64,000 bases of DNA from Pelagibacterium lentulum (GCF_003992625.1 NZ_RZMW01000048.1:124001-188000); one strand, 5' to 3'; numbered from the stretch's first letter, positions 45,231-54,992 are shown. The notes: generated from the sequence alone by a model not told the origin. Program-made: numbers and translations.

Positions 45231-46060
45231 ACTGCGCCGAGAGCCAGTCCACGCACGAGATAGCGCTGCAACCATGCAAAGACGATAGCCACCGGCAGGG
45301 TCGCGACAAAGGCTGCAGCCATGACGTGATGCCACTCGATCGTGTAGCGTCCAGCGACCAGCGAGAAGACCTGAATGGGCAGCGTATAGCTGTCTTGGCT
45401 GCGCAGCATCGTCAGCGCAATGACGAACTCGTTCCACGCATTGATGAAGGCAAAGATTGCGGTAACGGTAATAGCTGGCAGCGCGAGTGGCAAAAAGACC
45501 GTAATTAGGGCCTGCCAGGGCGAGGCGCCTTCGATCCACGCGGCTTCTTCAAGGTCTTTCGGAATGGTTGCGAAATAGCTCTGCAGCATCCAGACGGTGA
45601 AAGCGATGGCAAAGGCAGCATACACAAATACCACGGAATTGACGTTGTCGAGCAATCCGAGCCACACAACCAGCCGGAACAACCCAATCACCAGAACGAT
45701 GGGGCTGAGCATCTGGGAAATCAGAAGGAACTGCCTGAAAAAGCCCTTGGCGGCAAAGCGGAAGCGGCTCATCGCATAGGCAGCAGGGATCGAAACGACC
45801 AAAGCAATCGCGGTCGAAAGAAATGCTACATAGATCGAATTCCACAATGCGCGACCGAAATTGGTCGCATCCCACATGGTAATGAAGTTCGACCATCGGA
45901 ACTCACTGGGCCACCAGTTAGGCCGCAGCACTTCTCCCGGCGGCTTGAGCGCAGTTATTAGCATCACCGCGAAAGGAAACAGGACGAGGATGATGAGCGG
46001 CGATAAAAGCAACCATGAGATGATGGTGCGGCGCCATTTGCGCGACAGTTTGAAACTCAT
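45224..46060 (-). CDS. carbohydrate-type ABC transporter permease (MalG-like)
   Basis: 278 residues, six membrane segments. [20 protein letters not shown] and the EAA loop [20 protein letters not shown] are typical of CUT1 permeases, and it ends [13 protein letters not shown] as MalG proteins do. ATGA overlap with the upstream permease. Partner of the MalF-like gene, the binding protein and the ATPase at 49.2 kb. Confidence 0.92.
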   Translation of the reverse strand: MSFKLSRKWRRTIISWLLLSPLIILVLFPFAVMLITALKPPGEVLRPNWWPSEFRWSNFITMWDATNFGRALWNSIYVAFLSTAIALVVSIPAAYAMSRFRFAAKGFFRQFLLISQMLSPIVLVIGLFRLVVWLGLLDNVNSVVFVYAAFAIAFTVWMLQSYFATIPKDLEEAAWIEGASPWQALITVFLPLALPAITVTAIFAFINAWNEFVIALTMLRSQDSYTLPIQVFSLVAGRYTIEWHHVMAAAFVATLPVAIVFAWLQRYLVRGLALGAVK

Positions 46061-46932
46061 TTGTCATCTCCCCGCATCGCAAGCCGGACATAGATGATTG
46101 TGAAAACGAGCAGCAGGGCGAACATCATTATCGACAGCGCCGAAGCATCGCCCAGTCGCCCGAATCTAAATCCGAGCTTATAGAGATAAGTAACGAGAAT
46201 ATCGGTACTATTTGCCGGTCCGCCCTGGGTGGTCGCCCATATGATCGGGAACGAGTTGAACACGTAAATCGTATTCATCACCACAGCGATATTGATAAAC
46301 GGCTTTAGGAGCGGCAGCGTGATCTCGCGGAAAATCTGCCATCCATTTGCGCCTTCCAACTTAGCCGCTTCATATAGGTCGTCGGGAATCGAGGACAGGC
46401 CGCCAAGGAAAATGGTGATCGTGAAGGGGATCGTGACGAGTATCCCGATCATGATCTGCATGGGGAAGGCCGTCGCAGCTTGCGCCAGCCATTGAACATT
46501 GGTGTCGATCACACCGATTGTGCGCAAGCCGGAATTGAGCAATCCGCTTTCGCCGTTGAGTGCCCAGCGCCAGACGATCGCCGTCATGGTCAGCGATATT
46601 GCCCACGGCAGCATGACAATCACGCGCGCAACAGAGCGGCCATAGAAATCTTCATTGAGGATCATTGCGACCGGCAGTCCAATAAGTATGGCGCCGAAGA
46701 CAATGCCGAGAGTCCATACTCCCGTTCGCGCCAGCGCGCCCAGAAACTCAGGATCGCGGAAGACTGACAAGAAGTTGTCGAACCCGGCATAGCCGCGAAT
46801 CTGGCCGAAGCGATTGACATCGCTCATTGCGATTGTGCCAAGCTCGTAAAGTGGCCAGAGGATAATGAACGCAGCGAGGAAGAAGCCTGGCGCAATCAGA
46901 ACATATGGATTGGTGAGCACTGACCGGTTCAT
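46057..46932 (-). CDS. carbohydrate-type ABC transporter permease (MalF-like)
   Basis: 291 residues, six membrane segments. [20 protein letters not shown] start, EAA loop [20 protein letters not shown], and a C-terminal [17 protein letters not shown] characteristic of CUT1 MalF-type permeases. It begins 84 bases after the binding protein gene, with a long hairpin in between. Confidence 0.92.
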   Translation of the reverse strand: MNRSVLTNPYVLIAPGFFLAAFIILWPLYELGTIAMSDVNRFGQIRGYAGFDNFLSVFRDPEFLGALARTGVWTLGIVFGAILIGLPVAMILNEDFYGRSVARVIVMLPWAISLTMTAIVWRWALNGESGLLNSGLRTIGVIDTNVQWLAQAATAFPMQIMIGILVTIPFTITIFLGGLSSIPDDLYEAAKLEGANGWQIFREITLPLLKPFINIAVVMNTIYVFNSFPIIWATTQGGPANSTDILVTYLYKLGFRFGRLGDASALSIMMFALLLVFTIIYVRLAMRGDDK

Positions 46933-46973
46933 ACGACCCTATACCACATGATGAGCAACAAGATTGCGGAATG

Positions 46974-47005
46974 CTCTCCGGGGCAGGAGGACATGCCCCG
47001 GAGAG
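46974..47005 (-). other. intercistronic stem-loop between binding protein and permease
   Basis: Perfect 12-bp GC-rich stem (46974-46985 with 46994-47005), 8-base loop, no T tract. Likely protects the binding-protein message from 3' decay. Confidence 0.65.
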
Positions 47006-47016
47006 ACCTAGGCTGA

Positions 47017-48249
47017 TTAGTCGAGGATCGCGTTGATCCGTTCGGCAGCCTGATTGAGGGCCGGTTCGATTTCCACTTCGCCGAGATAAATGTTCTGCAG
47101 CGCATCGGAAGTGATCGAGGCAATTTCTTCCCAGCCCGGAATGACGGGAGCAAAACGGGCATCGGGCAGGAGCGCTGTAAAGGCGCTCAGGTCCGGATCG
47201 TCCGCAAAGGCCGAGTCTTCGGCAACCGATGCAAGCACCGGCAGGAAGCCTTCGCCGTCAGTGAAGCGTACGCGCCAGTCGTGGGTGAAGATAAAATCGA
47301 GGAATTCCGCAGCCGTTTCCTTGTTCTGTGAATTCTCGAACATGATGATGGAGTCCGTGACGCCATAAGTGCCACGGTCGCCATTGGGGCCGGCCGGAAT
47401 TGCGGCAACGCCATAGCCCAGATCGGGCACTTCATCGCGAATCTGGTTGGACAGGAACGGCGCGGTAATCATCATGCCCACGCGGCCCTGCTTGAAGAGA
47501 TTCTGCACATCTTCGCGCGAATAAGACGTTACACCCGGCTGGGTCAGGCCTTCATCGATCAGCGATTTATATAGCGCTGCCGCTGCATAACCCGCTTCGG
47601 AATCGAGGCCCGATGTGCCGTCCTCATTGAGGAGCTCGCCCCCCTGCGACCAGAATGCATAATAGAAATAGACGTCCGTTTCGATCTCATTGCCTTGCAT
47701 GCCAAAGCCGTAAATGTCGTCGCCCAATGCGCCGATAGCTTCAGCCGCCGCCTTCAACTCTTCCCATGTATCGGGGACTTCGGTGATTCCGGCCTGCTCG
47801 AACAGTTCGGTATTGTAGTACATTGCGCGCGCCGAAGCGGCGATGGGCAGGCCATAGGTTTGCCCGTCCATGATCGAGGGCTCAAGGAAGGCGGGGATGA
47901 ACCGGCTGGTCAACTCGTCATCCATGAATTCGTCGAGCGGCGCTGCGATGCCCTCGGAGACAAAATCGATAAGCCAGCGCGTGCCGATGATCGAAAGGTC
48001 GGCATTGACGCCACCGGAAATGTCGGTGGTCAGCTTTTGCAGGAGAACGTCCCACGGCACAACTTCGATATCGACCGAAGTGCCCGGATTTGCTTCTTCA
48101 AAGGCTGCTGCGGCGTCCTGGAAGTATGGGCCGGTGAGCGAGCTGTATTCCGCCACGGTTACACGAATGTTCTGGGCTTGCGCGGCACTGGCCAGCACCG
48201 CGACAGCGGCACCTGCTAGCGCGGCGCTCTTTATCCAATTCAATGACAT
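47017..48249 (-). CDS. extracellular solute-binding protein, family 1 (sugar type)
   Basis: 410 residues with a signal peptide (cleavage after SAAQAQ). The mature part reads IRVTVAEYSSLTGPYFQDAA and EEANPGTSVDIEVVPWD, typical of CUT1 binding proteins, with AGKETAAEFLDFIF-like NKETAAEFLDFIFTHDWRV near the C-terminus. The ligand cannot be inferred: CUT1 receptors also bind glycosides and sugar conjugates. GAGAGG site before ATG. First gene of the importer operon. Confidence 0.9.
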   Translation of the reverse strand: MSLNWIKSAALAGAAVAVLASAAQAQNIRVTVAEYSSLTGPYFQDAAAAFEEANPGTSVDIEVVPWDVLLQKLTTDISGGVNADLSIIGTRWLIDFVSEGIAAPLDEFMDDELTSRFIPAFLEPSIMDGQTYGLPIAASARAMYYNTELFEQAGITEVPDTWEELKAAAEAIGALGDDIYGFGMQGNEIETDVYFYYAFWSQGGELLNEDGTSGLDSEAGYAAAALYKSLIDEGLTQPGVTSYSREDVQNLFKQGRVGMMITAPFLSNQIRDEVPDLGYGVAAIPAGPNGDRGTYGVTDSIIMFENSQNKETAAEFLDFIFTHDWRVRFTDGEGFLPVLASVAEDSAFADDPDLSAFTALLPDARFAPVIPGWEEIASITSDALQNIYLGEVEIEPALNQAAERINAILD

Positions 48250-48321
48250 GATGCATCCTCTCTTTGTTCATTTCCATTGCGTTCGGGCGTTTCCAAAGCG
48301 CGCAAACGCCCCTCATGGAGA

Positions 48322-48338
48322 ATGTTAGTTTTTTTCAT
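48322..48338. promoter_or_regulatory. operator-like dyad, site 3 (degenerate)
   Basis: ATGT-N9-TCAT, two mismatches from TGTA-N7-TACA, with a T-rich spacer; 73 bases before the binding protein start. Exactly 50 bp centre to centre from site 4. Recognised mainly by its spacing. Confidence 0.45.
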
Positions 48339-48371
48339 AATAGCGTAATTTGCAAGTGATTTCACTGAACC

Positions 48372-48388
48372 ATGTTGATTTTTTACAT
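48372..48388. promoter_or_regulatory. operator-like dyad, site 4
   Basis: CATGTT-gattttt-TACATTG, one mismatch from TGTA-N7-TACA; 55 bases before the SDR start. Pairs with site 3 at the same 50-bp distance as sites 1 and 2. Confidence 0.6.
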
Positions 48389-48442
48389 TGAGGCTGACAC
48401 ACTTCAAGACAAGGAAACAGACTTGGTGTGAGACGCGCATAG

Positions 48443-49219
48443 ATGTTGGATTACTCTGGCAAGAGGGTGCTTGTGACAGGTGCTGCGGGCGGCGTCGGGC
48501 GCGCGTTGATAAAGGTGTTTTCGGCACTGGGCGCAACTGTGATTGCCTACGATATCGATGGCGACGCGCTCGCTCAACTGGGCGCGCATGAAGCTGTCGT
48601 TGTCGATTTGACCGACAAGGAAGCGTTGCGCCATGCGGTGAACGATACGCTTGCGGGCGGCGTGCCGCAGGCTGTGATCAGCAATCTGGGCTGGACGCGG
48701 GCAGAAACACTTGCCGACGTCGACGACGAAAATTTTGCTCATGAACTGCATCTCAATCTCACGAGTTCGGCTTTGCTCTCACGCGCCCTACTTCCGGCAA
48801 TGCGAGAGCGGGCCGGAAGAAACGGGGCGTCCTTTGTCTTTATCTCGTCGGTCAATGCCCATGCTCATTTCGGCAATCCTGCCTATAGCGCTGCAAAAGG
48901 CGGGCTGGAGGCGTGGATGCGCGCCATTGCGACGGAAGAGGGAAGGTATGGCATCCGTGCCAATGCGATAGCCCCGGCCTCAATCCGCACAAAGGCCTGG
49001 GATCATCGGTTTGAGCGCGATCCGGGCATCGGCAAGGCGGTATCGAAACTCTATCCACTGGGGCGCATGGTCGAGCCGGTTGAAGTGGCCAATGCTGCTG
49101 CATTTCTGGCTTCGCCCTTTGCCAGTGGCATTACTGGAACCACACTTGCCGTCGATTGCGGGCTGATGGCCTCCAACCTTGGCTTTCTTGACGCTATCGC
49201 ACCAGAGAGGGAACACTGA
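48443..49219 (+). CDS. short-chain dehydrogenase/reductase
   Basis: 258 residues, classical SDR. Nucleotide-binding TGAAGGVG (residues 12-19), catalytic Ser in FVFISSVNAHA and YSAAK motif, then NAIAPASIRTKAW. Probably oxidises or reduces a hydroxyl group of the imported compound. It shares TGATG with the ATPase gene. Confidence 0.9.
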   Translation: MLDYSGKRVLVTGAAGGVGRALIKVFSALGATVIAYDIDGDALAQLGAHEAVVVDLTDKEALRHAVNDTLAGGVPQAVISNLGWTRAETLADVDDENFAHELHLNLTSSALLSRALLPAMRERAGRNGASFVFISSVNAHAHFGNPAYSAAKGGLEAWMRAIATEEGRYGIRANAIAPASIRTKAWDHRFERDPGIGKAVSKLYPLGRMVEPVEVANAAAFLASPFASGITGTTLAVDCGLMASNLGFLDAIAPEREH

Positions 49220-50289
49220 TGGCTGAGTTGAATCTCACCCAGATCACAAAACGCTATGGAAATGTCACCGTCATTCCTGACCTTTCTCTTGAGGTCAAGG
49301 ATGGAGAATTTCTGGTGCTGGTCGGGCCATCAGGGTGCGGTAAGTCAACGCTTTTGCGTATGGTGGCGGGCCTGGAAGACATTTCGGGCGGCGATCTTGT
49401 GATCGGTGGCGTGCGCGCCAATGATGTGCCGCCGCAAAAGCGCGATATTTCGATGGTGTTCCAATCTTATGCGTTGTTTCCGCATATGAGCGTCAAGGAC
49501 AATATCAGCTTTGGCCCGCGTATTCGGGGCGAAAAGAGCGATGCAATCAAGGAACGGATTGCGAAGGCTTCGGACATTCTCAATTTGAGCCAGTATCTGG
49601 ACCGCGCACCTGGCCAGCTTTCGGGCGGCCAGCGCCAGCGCGTTGCGATGGGCCGTTCTATTGTGCGCGATCCGAAGGTGTTCTTGTTCGACGAGCCATT
49701 GTCGAACCTCGATGCCAAACTGCGGATTGCCATGCGGACTGAGATCAAGGCGCTGCACCAGAAGCTCGGAACAACCATCATTTATGTGACACATGATCAG
49801 ATCGAAGCCATGACCATGGCGGATCGCATCGTTGTCATGAATGGCGGGCGCATCGAACAGATCGGCGCGCCGCTTGAGCTTTATGACAGACCGGCCAATC
49901 GCTTCGTTGCGGGTTTTCTGGGTTCGCCTGCCATGAGCTTCGTACCCGCAACCTATGTGACCAACAATGATGGACCAGCAGTTCGGTTTGAAAGCGGCGG
50001 TGTATTGCCTGTTGCGGCTATCGATGCAGCGGAGGGAACGGCGCTCACGATCGGGGTGCGTCCAGAAAACTACAGCGTCGACCCCAATGGACCACTGCGC
50101 CTGCATGTCGAGGTAATCGAGCCCACCGGGCCGGAAACGCTTGTCTATGGAATGCTGGAAGATCACCCTGTGCGGTGCGTTTTCCGCGACCGGCTGGAGA
50201 TACGGCCAAATGACATCATGCGCTTGACCGTGAGCACGGCGCATGTGCATCTGTTCGCTGCAGAATCGGGGGAAAGACTGGGACCATGA
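49219..50289 (+). CDS. carbohydrate ABC transporter ATP-binding protein (UgpC/MsmK family)
   Basis: 356 residues. Walker A VGPSGCGKSTLL, Q-loop VFQSYALFPHMSV, signature [15 protein letters not shown], Walker B VFLFDEPLSNLD, and a C-terminal TOBE-type regulatory domain (about 240-356). It energises the MalFG-like permeases on the opposite strand, so the importer is split over two divergent transcripts. ATGA overlap with the regulator gene. Confidence 0.93.
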   Translation: MAELNLTQITKRYGNVTVIPDLSLEVKDGEFLVLVGPSGCGKSTLLRMVAGLEDISGGDLVIGGVRANDVPPQKRDISMVFQSYALFPHMSVKDNISFGPRIRGEKSDAIKERIAKASDILNLSQYLDRAPGQLSGGQRQRVAMGRSIVRDPKVFLFDEPLSNLDAKLRIAMRTEIKALHQKLGTTIIYVTHDQIEAMTMADRIVVMNGGRIEQIGAPLELYDRPANRFVAGFLGSPAMSFVPATYVTNNDGPAVRFESGGVLPVAAIDAAEGTALTIGVRPENYSVDPNGPLRLHVEVIEPTGPETLVYGMLEDHPVRCVFRDRLEIRPNDIMRLTVSTAHVHLFAAESGERLGP

Positions 50290-51194
50290 CCATACAGGCC
50301 GAGCCGGATCGGCGCGTGGACATCATTGCGCGGCTCAAAGCCAGGCTGGGACATGGCCATGGTGCGGAAACGCGCCTTATCGAAACTATTCTCGAGGACC
50401 TGCATTTTGCTACCCATGCTTCTATGACCGAGATTGCACGCCGCGCGGAAGTTAGCGAGCCTACGGTAACGCGATTAGCAAGAGCACTCGGTTTCCAGAC
50501 AACACGCGAGATGAAAGTGCATATGGCCCAGGCGCTTGCGATTGGCGGGGCCTATTTGCGGCCCGGCGGGTCGGTGGGGCCAGGGCAGCATCATGATGGC
50601 AATGAGATTATTTCAGCCGTGTGCGGGCGTGCCCACGCAGCGCTCGATCTCATAAGCGTGGCGCTTGCAAGCATCGATATCGCGGCGCTGGGCAAGACCC
50701 TCGCAGAAGCCCAGCAGATACTGATTTACGGAACCGGCGGGTCGTCCTCCATGGCTGCAACCGAGTTGCATAACCGGCTGTTCCGACTGGGGCTCAATTC
50801 ATGCGCCTATGCCGACCCTCAGCTTCAACGCATGAGCGCGTCGGTGGTTACGGACAGATCGGTGATTGTCGCTTTTTCGATCTCGGGCCGTATTCGCTCT
50901 GTCACCGACGCCGTTGTGATCGGCAAGCAATATGGCGCGCATACCCTGGCGATAACTGTACCCGGCAGTCCGTTGGCCGAGATGGTCGACGACTTTGTAC
51001 CGTTCCACTTTCAGGAAGACGGCAATCTCTATAAGCCTTCTTCGAGCCGGTACGCCCTGCTTGCCGTGCTCGACATTCTCGCCATGTCCACGGCCGAAAC
51101 GCTGGGGCCACCGGTGCTGGAGCGCCTCCGTCGCGTGCGGCAGAGCCTTGCAACGACCGAAATTACCGACCCGCTGCACCCGATTGGCGATTGA
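50286..51194 (+). CDS. RpiR/MurR-family transcriptional regulator
   Basis: 302 residues: N-terminal HTH_6 domain (about 15-85, with EIARRAEVSEPTVTRLARAL) and C-terminal SIS sugar-phosphate-binding domain (about 125-260, with IYGTGGSSSMAATELH and AFSISGRIRSV). It senses a phosphorylated sugar or related ligand and probably binds the paired TGTA-N7-TACA sites in the two divergent regions of this locus (inference from family operators). Its stop is 2 bases from the convergent exporter stop. Confidence 0.92.
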   Translation: MTIQAEPDRRVDIIARLKARLGHGHGAETRLIETILEDLHFATHASMTEIARRAEVSEPTVTRLARALGFQTTREMKVHMAQALAIGGAYLRPGGSVGPGQHHDGNEIISAVCGRAHAALDLISVALASIDIAALGKTLAEAQQILIYGTGGSSSMAATELHNRLFRLGLNSCAYADPQLQRMSASVVTDRSVIVAFSISGRIRSVTDAVVIGKQYGAHTLAITVPGSPLAEMVDDFVPFHFQEDGNLYKPSSSRYALLAVLDILAMSTAETLGPPVLERLRRVRQSLATTEITDPLHPIGD

Positions 51195-51196
51195 GT

Positions 51197-53098
51197 TCAG
51201 GTCGCGCTTTGTGCGGCCCGCGCTTCGGCCAGCGCGCTCTCGGGTATGTCGTCAAACGAGGCATAGTTGAGATTGTAGAGCTTGGAATAAAGCCCCTTGG
51301 CCGCGATGAGTTGGTCGTGGTTTCCGGTTTCCATCACCTCGCCATTCTGCAAAACGATGATCCGGTCGGCGCCGCGAATTGTTGCCAACCGGTGAGCAAT
51401 CACGAGGCCGGTGCGTCCTTCAAGCAGTTTGACAAGTGCTTTCTGGATCAACATTTCGGTATAGGAATCGATATTGGCCGTTGCTTCGTCCAGCACGAGT
51501 ATCTTCGCGTCGGCAACAAGAGCGCGCGCAAAGCTGATGAGCTGGCGCTGCCCCAGCGAAAGATTACCGCCGCGCTCGTCCAGTTCGCTGTCATAACCAT
51601 CGGGCAGAGCCATTATGAAATCATGCGCGCCGACTGCCTTGGCTGCCTCGATGACGGTTTCCCGGCTGGCATCTGCCTTGTGATAGCGGATATTTTCAAA
51701 GACTGTGCCGGTGAAAAGGAACGGCTCCTGCAGGACCATTGCGACCTGCTGACCCAATGAGTCTTGCGTGACCGAGCGAACATCCTTGCCGCCAACCAGA
51801 ATCTGGCCCGACTGCACATCATAAAAGCGATGGATCAGCGCCATGGCGCTGGATTTGCCGGAGCCGGTGGGCCCGACAAGCGCAACGGTTTCGCCGGGTT
51901 TGACCTCAAAGCTTACATTCTTGAGGACCGGCTGGTTCAACTCGTATCCGAAGCTGACATTGCGGAAACTGACCGAGCCGTCCATGTCGGGCGAAAGTTC
52001 TTCGGCGTCTTCTGCATCGGTAATGTCCACGCGGACATCCATGACTTCGGTAATGCGCTGACCCGAAGCCATAGCACGCTGCATGACCGAATATTGCAGC
52101 GTCAATGAGCGGATCGGATCGAAAAAGCGCTGGATATAAAAGAGAAAGGCAACCATGACACCCACGTCCAATCCGCGATTGAGGACCATGGAGCCGCCAA
52201 TCACAACGACCATCGCCATCGCCAGGCCGGTCAGGCTGTCCACAATGGGAACCATGACCTGAGCGTATTTTGATGCGGTCAGGTGCGCGCGAAGGTTGGC
52301 TGTAGCCTTGTCATTATAGAGCGTGAAGTTGACATGCTGGCGGTCCATCGACTGTACCGCGCGCACCCCATGAATGGCTTCAGCCAACGCACCATTTGTA
52401 ACGGAATTGGCTTCATGAGCGGCCATGAACGCCTTGCGCGCACGCGGCAGCCAGAAAATGCGAACGATGAACAGCACGGGCAGCACGGAAAGCGTTAGCA
52501 GGCCGAGAGAGAAGTCCAGCCACAGCATTACAAAAACGATGCCGAACAGCAGCGCAATGTCGCCAACCGAAAGCACGGAGGTTTCCAAAAACTCCTGCAT
52601 GGAATTGACGTCGCCCTGCAACCGGCTCATCAGCCGGCCAACCTCTGTCTTGTCCATAAAGGACAGCGAAACGCGCTGCAGATGCGAGAACATGGCGCGG
52701 CGCATGTCGAACAGCACATTTTCCGCCGCCTTGCCGACAACGGACTCCTGCACAAAGCTGGCGGCATAGTTTATCAGGATGACGATTGCGAAAAGGCCGA
52801 CGGAAATGAGCAGCGCATTCTGGTCGATGCCGGTCGGGGTCATGCCATTGTCAATGGCATAGCGGACGATGAGCGGGATGAGCAGTTGCGTGCCGGTAAA
52901 GATCAGAACCGCTGCAACCGCGATAAACATCTGGATCTTGTAGGGCCTGACGAACTGCCATATGCGGCCAAGAACCTTGCCGTCAAAGACTTTACCGAAC
53001 ATCTCCTCTTCAACGCGGTATGAACCAACGGTAGCGCGGGGCGGTCGCCGGCCATCGTCGCGAATATCGTTGCGTTCGGCTTCAAGTTCTTCAGCCAT
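51197..53098 (-). CDS. ABC exporter half-transporter with consensus catalytic Glu
   Basis: 633 residues: six-helix exporter membrane domain (about 35-345) and C-terminal ATPase. Walker A VGPTGSGKSSA, signature LSLGQRQL, Walker B ILVLDEATANID with catalytic Glu. It overlaps the upstream exporter gene by 8 bases and is the same length, so the two probably form a heterodimer. Substrate unknown; candidates are lipids or drugs as in BmrCD/TM287-288-type pairs. Confidence 0.9.
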   Translation of the reverse strand: MAEELEAERNDIRDDGRRPPRATVGSYRVEEEMFGKVFDGKVLGRIWQFVRPYKIQMFIAVAAVLIFTGTQLLIPLIVRYAIDNGMTPTGIDQNALLISVGLFAIVILINYAASFVQESVVGKAAENVLFDMRRAMFSHLQRVSLSFMDKTEVGRLMSRLQGDVNSMQEFLETSVLSVGDIALLFGIVFVMLWLDFSLGLLTLSVLPVLFIVRIFWLPRARKAFMAAHEANSVTNGALAEAIHGVRAVQSMDRQHVNFTLYNDKATANLRAHLTASKYAQVMVPIVDSLTGLAMAMVVVIGGSMVLNRGLDVGVMVAFLFYIQRFFDPIRSLTLQYSVMQRAMASGQRITEVMDVRVDITDAEDAEELSPDMDGSVSFRNVSFGYELNQPVLKNVSFEVKPGETVALVGPTGSGKSSAMALIHRFYDVQSGQILVGGKDVRSVTQDSLGQQVAMVLQEPFLFTGTVFENIRYHKADASRETVIEAAKAVGAHDFIMALPDGYDSELDERGGNLSLGQRQLISFARALVADAKILVLDEATANIDSYTEMLIQKALVKLLEGRTGLVIAHRLATIRGADRIIVLQNGEVMETGNHDQLIAAKGLYSKLYNLNYASFDDIPESALAEARAAQSAT

Positions 53099-54992
53099 TG
53101 TCGGTCTTTCCGGCTATTTCCAGAATTCCGTCGCCTGGGCGTACCTGCAGATCGTACAGAGCGCGATAACGACCGCCTTTTGCGAGCAATTCGTCGTGCG
53201 TGCCCCGCTCGACAATTTCGCCATTCTCGATGAAGAGGATCAGATCTGCATGCATCAGGGAACTGAGGCGATGCGCAATAATCAGTGTAACGCGATCCTT
53301 CGCATAGTCGCGCATGGCATGGCGGATGCGCTGCTCGGTTGCAGCGTCGATGGCCGCCGTTGAGTCATCGAGCACCATTATACTGGGGTGAAGCATGAGC
53401 GTGCGCGCAATAGAGAGACGCTGACGCTGCCCACCCGAAAGCGATACGCCGCGCTCACCCACAACCGTCGTATAGCCTTGTGGCAGGCCGAGCACGTAAT
53501 TGTGCAGTTGCGCAGATTCGCTTGCGCGTTCCACGCGCTGCTCCTGAGCCCATGGGTCGCCATAGGCAATGTTGTTTTCGATTGTGGTGGTGAACAGGAA
53601 TGAATCCTGCTGAACGACCGTTACTGCCTGCCGAAGCGAGGCCAGCGTCACGTCACGAATGTCCTGGCCGTCGACAGTGATTGCGCCTTCGGCGACATCA
53701 TAAAAGCGGGGCAGCAAGTGCGCGATTGTCGACTTTCCGCTGCCTGGAGGGCCGACAATACCGACGGTCTGGCCGCGTCGCGCCTCAAAGCTGATATTGC
53801 GCAACACGGTCTTTTCCGGCGCATCGGGATATTTGAACGTCACATTGTCAAAGCGCACGATTCCGTCAGTAACGGCCAGCGGTTTGGCGCCCGGTTTATC
53901 CTTCACCGCGATATCGAGATCGAGCAGCGCGAACAGCCGCCCCCCACAGGTCGAAGCCCGAGCAAATGCGTTGACCATCATGCCAAGCTGCCGGACAGGC
54001 ATTTGCAGGATGGTCATAAAGGTCAGAAAGGTTGTTAGCGTGCCCACGGTAATTTCACCAGCGACAACCTTATTGCCACCGACAAGCAGGACGAGCCCCA
54101 TTGCAACAAAGAAGGAAAAGGTCATGGCACTGGTATTTCTGACCCGAATGCCTACACGGCTATGGGCGAGATCGAGCGCGAATTTCGAGGCCTTGTCGAA
54201 CTTGGCCATCTCGTAGGCCTGTGCGGCAAAGGCCCGAACAACGCGGATGCCGCCAAGGTTTTCGTCCATAATGCGGGTGAGCACAGACAGGCGCTCCTGC
54301 AATTCACGCCATGTCAAACGCAACCGGATCTGGGCGACCGACGAGCGCCAGGCGACGAATGGCACAAAACTCAGGGCGAGAAATCCGAGCATCGGGTCGG
54401 TGGATAACAGCAGATATGCTCCGACGCCGATCAGCACTCCCAACAGGAAAATGCGCACCAGCCCGGTGGAGAAGAACATGCGTACGCCTTCAAGATCCAG
54501 CATGCCAACGGTAATCAGATCGCCCGAATGCACCTTGTCATGGAATGAAAAGCTAAGCCTTTGGATTTTTTCGTACACAGCCAAGCGCAATTCATAGCCG
54601 GTGTGATGACCGACTGACTCAGAAAAGTAGTTCTGAAACATAGTGAAAATGCCGCGAGCGACACTGGTGGCCAGAAGCAGCAAGGCTGTCACCAGCAATG
54701 CTGTCTCCGCTGCGGACCCGGCACTGCCGCCGGTCACGACCGTTTGCGTTTGGTCGACAGCGCGGCCCAGCAGAACAGGGATCAGCAATTGCAGTGAGGC
54801 GGCAATGAATGTCGAGCCTATGGCAAAACTTACCTGCCAGGGATGGCGGAGCGCCATGCGGGTAATGCGCCAAATGGTATTGAGACCACGTCCCCAGCCT
54901 GCAGCCTGAACATGATCGAGTGCATTGCCGGCAAACTTTTCACGCCGTTTTGCCGCGCTGCCTATGGCATCGCTATTCAATGGACTATCCAA
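53091..54992 (-). CDS. ABC exporter half-transporter with degenerate catalytic site
   Basis: 633 residues: membrane domain (about 45-375), then ATPase with Walker A VGPPGSGKST, signature LSGGQRQRL and Walker B IMVLDDSTAAID, in which Asp replaces the catalytic Glu. One degenerate site of this kind is characteristic of heterodimeric exporters. The start is TTG 54992 with AGGA about 10 bases upstream; no ATG is available. The 225-base gap upstream, shared with a divergent gene, shows no clear motif. Confidence 0.88.
   Translation of the reverse strand: MDSPLNSDAIGSAAKRREKFAGNALDHVQAAGWGRGLNTIWRITRMALRHPWQVSFAIGSTFIAASLQLLIPVLLGRAVDQTQTVVTGGSAGSAAETALLVTALLLLATSVARGIFTMFQNYFSESVGHHTGYELRLAVYEKIQRLSFSFHDKVHSGDLITVGMLDLEGVRMFFSTGLVRIFLLGVLIGVGAYLLLSTDPMLGFLALSFVPFVAWRSSVAQIRLRLTWRELQERLSVLTRIMDENLGGIRVVRAFAAQAYEMAKFDKASKFALDLAHSRVGIRVRNTSAMTFSFFVAMGLVLLVGGNKVVAGEITVGTLTTFLTFMTILQMPVRQLGMMVNAFARASTCGGRLFALLDLDIAVKDKPGAKPLAVTDGIVRFDNVTFKYPDAPEKTVLRNISFEARRGQTVGIVGPPGSGKSTIAHLLPRFYDVAEGAITVDGQDIRDVTLASLRQAVTVVQQDSFLFTTTIENNIAYGDPWAQEQRVERASESAQLHNYVLGLPQGYTTVVGERGVSLSGGQRQRLSIARTLMLHPSIMVLDDSTAAIDAATEQRIRHAMRDYAKDRVTLIIAHRLSSLMHADLILFIENGEIVERGTHDELLAKGGRYRALYDLQVRPGDGILEIAGKTDNG

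Noticed and set aside
48285-48311. GGGCGTTT/AAACGCCC inverted repeat before the sugar-type binding protein
   Set aside because: An 11-base spacer and a position in the untranslated leader give no clear meaning; kept apart from the operator pair.
49345-50250. Long open frame opposite the UgpC-type ATPase
   Set aside because: Antisense shadow of an ATPase with all its motifs intact.
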